From contig JALOPA010000228.1 in NCBI GenBank assembly GCA_025454125.1, positions 1-7,217 of the forward strand: DNA of 7,217 nt, written 5' to 3'. The notes beneath the pieces were generated by a model. It was not told the origin of the DNA. It made no database searches and saw nothing but the letters and a program-made list of their open reading frames with translations. Numbering within the stretch: position 1 is the first letter of the stretch; every line of letters starts with the position of its first letter. This DNA is from Thermodesulfobacteriota bacterium (GTDB taxonomy: Bacteria > Desulfobacterota > DSM-4660 > Desulfatiglandales > HGW-15). Of this stretch, positions 5,055 through 7,217 are shown in pieces. The position numbers and the translations under genes are program-made.

Positions 5055-7144
5055 TTAGGGCCTTGTGTACTGCATTCTTTTTGCTCAGCTTCTTCTGCGG
5101 TCAGGCTGAAGCCGTGCCCACCTTTGAGGAGGTCCGCGCTTCCCACCGCAAATCCGATTCCCTTCTGCTGGACCGTCACGGAGAGGTGATCCATGAGTTG
5201 AGAGTGAGTCCGGCCGGGAGGCGGCTCGACTGGACCGCCCTCGAAGACATTTCCCCTGCCTTGCAGGAGGCGGTGATCCAGGCGGAGGACAAGCGGTTTT
5301 ACCGTCACGGAGGCGTGGATTACCTGGCAATGGCCGGTGCCCTTCTCAGAGGCGTGAAGTCGGCTGGTTTCAGAGGGGCCAGCACCATCACGATGCAGCT
5401 GGCCTCTCTGCTCGACCGCCGACTTCTCCCTGCCAAGGGGAAGAGGTCCCTGTCTCAGAAATGGGAGCAAATGCAGGCGGCCTACGACCTTGAGGAGGCC
5501 TGGTCCAAAAAGCAGATCCTGGAAGCCTACCTCAACCTGGTCACCTATCGCGGTGAGCTTCAGGGAGTCGCAGCCGCCTCCAGATCGCTCTATGGGAAAG
5601 TTCCCCACGGTCTGCTTCAGTGCGAATCCCTGATTCTCGCCTCCATGATCCGGGCGCCCAATGCCGCCTTTGATGAAACCAAAAGAAGAAGCCTTCTTCT
5701 TGCCGAGAGGCTGCAGTGGCCGGTGGACGGATCAGAAGCGGATCTCCATCTGCGCAAGATCTATCTCGGAAACAAGGTCCTGGAGCCTCGAACCGCCCTT
5801 GCGCCTCATGCGGCGCGGCATTTGCTGGGCCGCAAGCCGGAGGCCGGCGCGGTCCTGTGCACGCTCGACGCCTCCGCCCAGCGCTTTGTTCTGGAGCGGT
5901 TGAAGCACCATCTCACGGCGCTGAAGGGAAAGAACGTGAACGAAGGGGCTGTGGTCGTGACGGAGAACAGGACAGGGGACATCCTGGCCTATGTCAGTGT
6001 CTCGGAAGAGGCTCCTTATGTGGACGGCGTCAGAGCCGGAAGGCAGGCCGGCTCTGCGCTGAAGCCTTTTCTCTATGCTTTGGCCTTTGATGAGAGAATC
6101 CTGACACCGGCTTCCGGCCTGGAGGACTCCCCGGTCGACATGGCCGTGGCCAATGGGATCTATTCGCCCGGAAACTATGACCACCAGTTTCGAGGAACGG
6201 TCAGTGCGCGGGTGGCCTTGGCCTCATCCCTCAATGTGCCGGCCGTGCGGACGCTGTCTCTGGTCGGGGTGGAGCTCTTTCTGGCCAAGCTCAGGGACCT
6301 GGGTTTCAGAGGGCTCAAGGAGGCAGGGGATTTCTACGGCCCGTCCCTGGCCCTCGGGACAGCAGATGTGAGTCTCCTGGACCTGGTCGGCGCCTATAGG
6401 GCGCTCGCAAACGGAGGCATCCGACAGGAGCTCCGCCTTGCGCCGGGCGCGGAGGGCATGCGGGGAACGGCACGCGTGTTTTCGCGGGAAGCGGCCTTTC
6501 TTGTGTCGGACATCCTTTCGGACAGGGAAGCGCGAAGCGCCACCTTCGGGCTTGAAAGCCCCCTGTCCACGCGTCTGTGGTCCGCAGTGAAGACGGGAAC
6601 CAGCAAGGACATGAGGGACAACTGGTGCTTGGGTTATTCGGACGGCTTCACGGTCGGGGTCTGGTTCGGGAATTTCTCGGGCCGGCCCATGTGGGATGTG
6701 AGCGGCGTGACCGGTGCAGCCCAGCTTTGGGCTGAAATCATGTGCCGGCTTCACGCCGGGGGGAAATCCTCGGGGCCGGAGCCCCCGCCCGGAGTGACCA
6801 GAGAGAGGGTGGGTGTTTCAGGGACCCTGCGCAACGAGTGGTTCCTACAGGGCACGGAGCCATGGCCGCGAATCAGCTTGCCGGGCCAAGCGGCTCAGAG
6901 AATCCAGTACCCGGTGCAGGGAACGATCATCACCCTGGACCCGGACATTCCGGCGTCCCAGCAGAGAGTGCTGTTCTCACCGCATGAACGGTCCCCAGAT
7001 CACCGGTGGACTCTGAACGGCACGATCTTGGGTTCTGCGGGGGCTGCGGTCGCGTGGCAACCGAAGAAGGGAAAGCATCGGCTCGCCTTGGTCGATCGAG
7101 AGGGGAAGGTTCTGGACGCCGTTTTCTTTGAGGTGAGAGGTTGA
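5051..7144 (+). CDS. pbpC: Penicillin-binding protein 1C (bifunctional glycosyltransferase/transpeptidase)
   Basis: This class A penicillin-binding protein is anchored in the inner membrane. It polymerises lipid II into glycan strands and cross-links peptidoglycan in the periplasm. From ATG 5051 it is 697 residues, a normal PBP1C length. Residues 2-21 are a hydrophobic signal/anchor segment ending AEA. The GT51 domain has AEDKRFYRHGG with catalytic Glu79, GASTITMQL (109-117), KWEQM with the second acidic residue Glu139, and YLNLVTYRGELQG. The transpeptidase domain has the active-site motif SALK (Ser335, Lys338), SLN (393-395) and KTGTS (514-518). A C-terminal PBP1C-specific domain (about 615-697) ends in HRLALVDREGKVLDAVFFEV. 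All catalytic motifs are present. The in-frame GTG at 5030 would add MFTRASI, which comes from the repeat tail, so I prefer 5051, although neither start has a strong ribosome binding site. PBP1C genes are typically next to thioester A2M genes. Confidence 0.93.
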   Translation: MIRALCTAFFLLSFFCGQAEAVPTFEEVRASHRKSDSLLLDRHGEVIHELRVSPAGRRLDWTALEDISPALQEAVIQAEDKRFYRHGGVDYLAMAGALLRGVKSAGFRGASTITMQLASLLDRRLLPAKGKRSLSQKWEQMQAAYDLEEAWSKKQILEAYLNLVTYRGELQGVAAASRSLYGKVPHGLLQCESLILASMIRAPNAAFDETKRRSLLLAERLQWPVDGSEADLHLRKIYLGNKVLEPRTALAPHAARHLLGRKPEAGAVLCTLDASAQRFVLERLKHHLTALKGKNVNEGAVVVTENRTGDILAYVSVSEEAPYVDGVRAGRQAGSALKPFLYALAFDERILTPASGLEDSPVDMAVANGIYSPGNYDHQFRGTVSARVALASSLNVPAVRTLSLVGVELFLAKLRDLGFRGLKEAGDFYGPSLALGTADVSLLDLVGAYRALANGGIRQELRLAPGAEGMRGTARVFSREAAFLVSDILSDREARSATFGLESPLSTRLWSAVKTGTSKDMRDNWCLGYSDGFTVGVWFGNFSGRPMWDVSGVTGAAQLWAEIMCRLHAGGKSSGPEPPPGVTRERVGVSGTLRNEWFLQGTEPWPRISLPGQAAQRIQYPVQGTIITLDPDIPASQQRVLFSPHERSPDHRWTLNGTILGSAGAAVAWQPKKGKHRLALVDREGKVLDAVFFEVRG

Positions 7145-7193
7145 CAGCTCCTCTCTCTTCTCTTATTCTTTTTCGCGGGATCTGGAGGGAACC
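7145..7193 (+). other. Short pyrimidine-rich gap between pbpC and the next gene
   Basis: These 49 bases are rich in C and T from about 7148 to 7173, in CTCTCTTCTC style, with no visible hairpin. I therefore see no terminator here, and read-through from pbpC into the next gene is plausible. Confidence 0.45.
7184..7189 (+). promoter_or_regulatory. Ribosome binding site of the third gene
   Basis: GGAGGG lies four bases before ATG 7194. It is the clearest Shine-Dalgarno sequence in the window and supports a real start there. Confidence 0.7.
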
Positions 7194-7217
7194 ATGATAG
7201 ACCGCAACACCTTGAGC
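7194..7217 (+). CDS. Start of an unidentified gene (3' partial, eight codons)
   Basis: ATG with a strong Shine-Dalgarno sequence opens a frame reading MIDRNTLS up to the window edge. Eight residues are too few to assign a family. It is on the same strand as pbpC, 49 bases after its stop codon and with no terminator between, so it may be co-transcribed. Whether its product is related to the cell envelope cannot be told. Confidence 0.5.

Noticed and set aside
5087..5101. Lipoprotein signal (lipobox) around the Cys in LLSFFCGQ of PBP1C
   Set aside because: The residues before the Cys are S-F-F, which does not fit the L-[AST]-[GA]-C pattern. An ordinary membrane anchor or signal peptide fits PBP1C better.

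Overview
The window is about 60% GC by eye and all genes lie on the + strand. It carries an envelope-defence pair: a bacterial alpha-2-macroglobulin (A2M) gene followed by pbpC, which encodes penicillin-binding protein 1C. The long form of the A2M protein and the style of the intergenic palindromic repeats resemble what I remember from Desulfobacterota (former Deltaproteobacteria). That is a guess at lineage, not a demonstration.

Layout. Bases 2-2407 hold the N-terminal part of the A2M gene; its true start and signal peptide lie upstream of the window. Bases 2358-4730 hold the C-terminal part in another frame, with an intact GCMEQ thioester site. The break falls inside the bait-region domain. 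It looks like a small internal deletion, not a single-base slip, because the usual stretch between the two conserved flanks is missing. Bases 4731-5050 are a non-coding spacer packed with palindromic repeats: two inverted copies of one short hairpin family, one of them carrying a nested palindromic insert, and a paired-hairpin element of a second family. A degenerate 22-nt tail motif occurs twice, and its second copy runs into the pbpC start codon. Bases 5051-7144 encode an apparently complete PBP1C with glycosyltransferase, transpeptidase and C-terminal domains. A strong ribosome binding site then leads into a third gene, of which only eight codons are visible.

How the genes work together. 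In the accepted model for bacterial A2M, the periplasmic protein traps proteases that breach the outer membrane, and the co-inherited PBP1C is thought to repair the cell wall at the breach. Here PBP1C looks functional, while A2M is interrupted at the part that senses proteases. If the break is real in the genome, the trap half of the pair is lost or crippled and the repair half is kept. No previously undescribed system is evident. The points most worth checking are the A2M junction and the nested repeats before pbpC.
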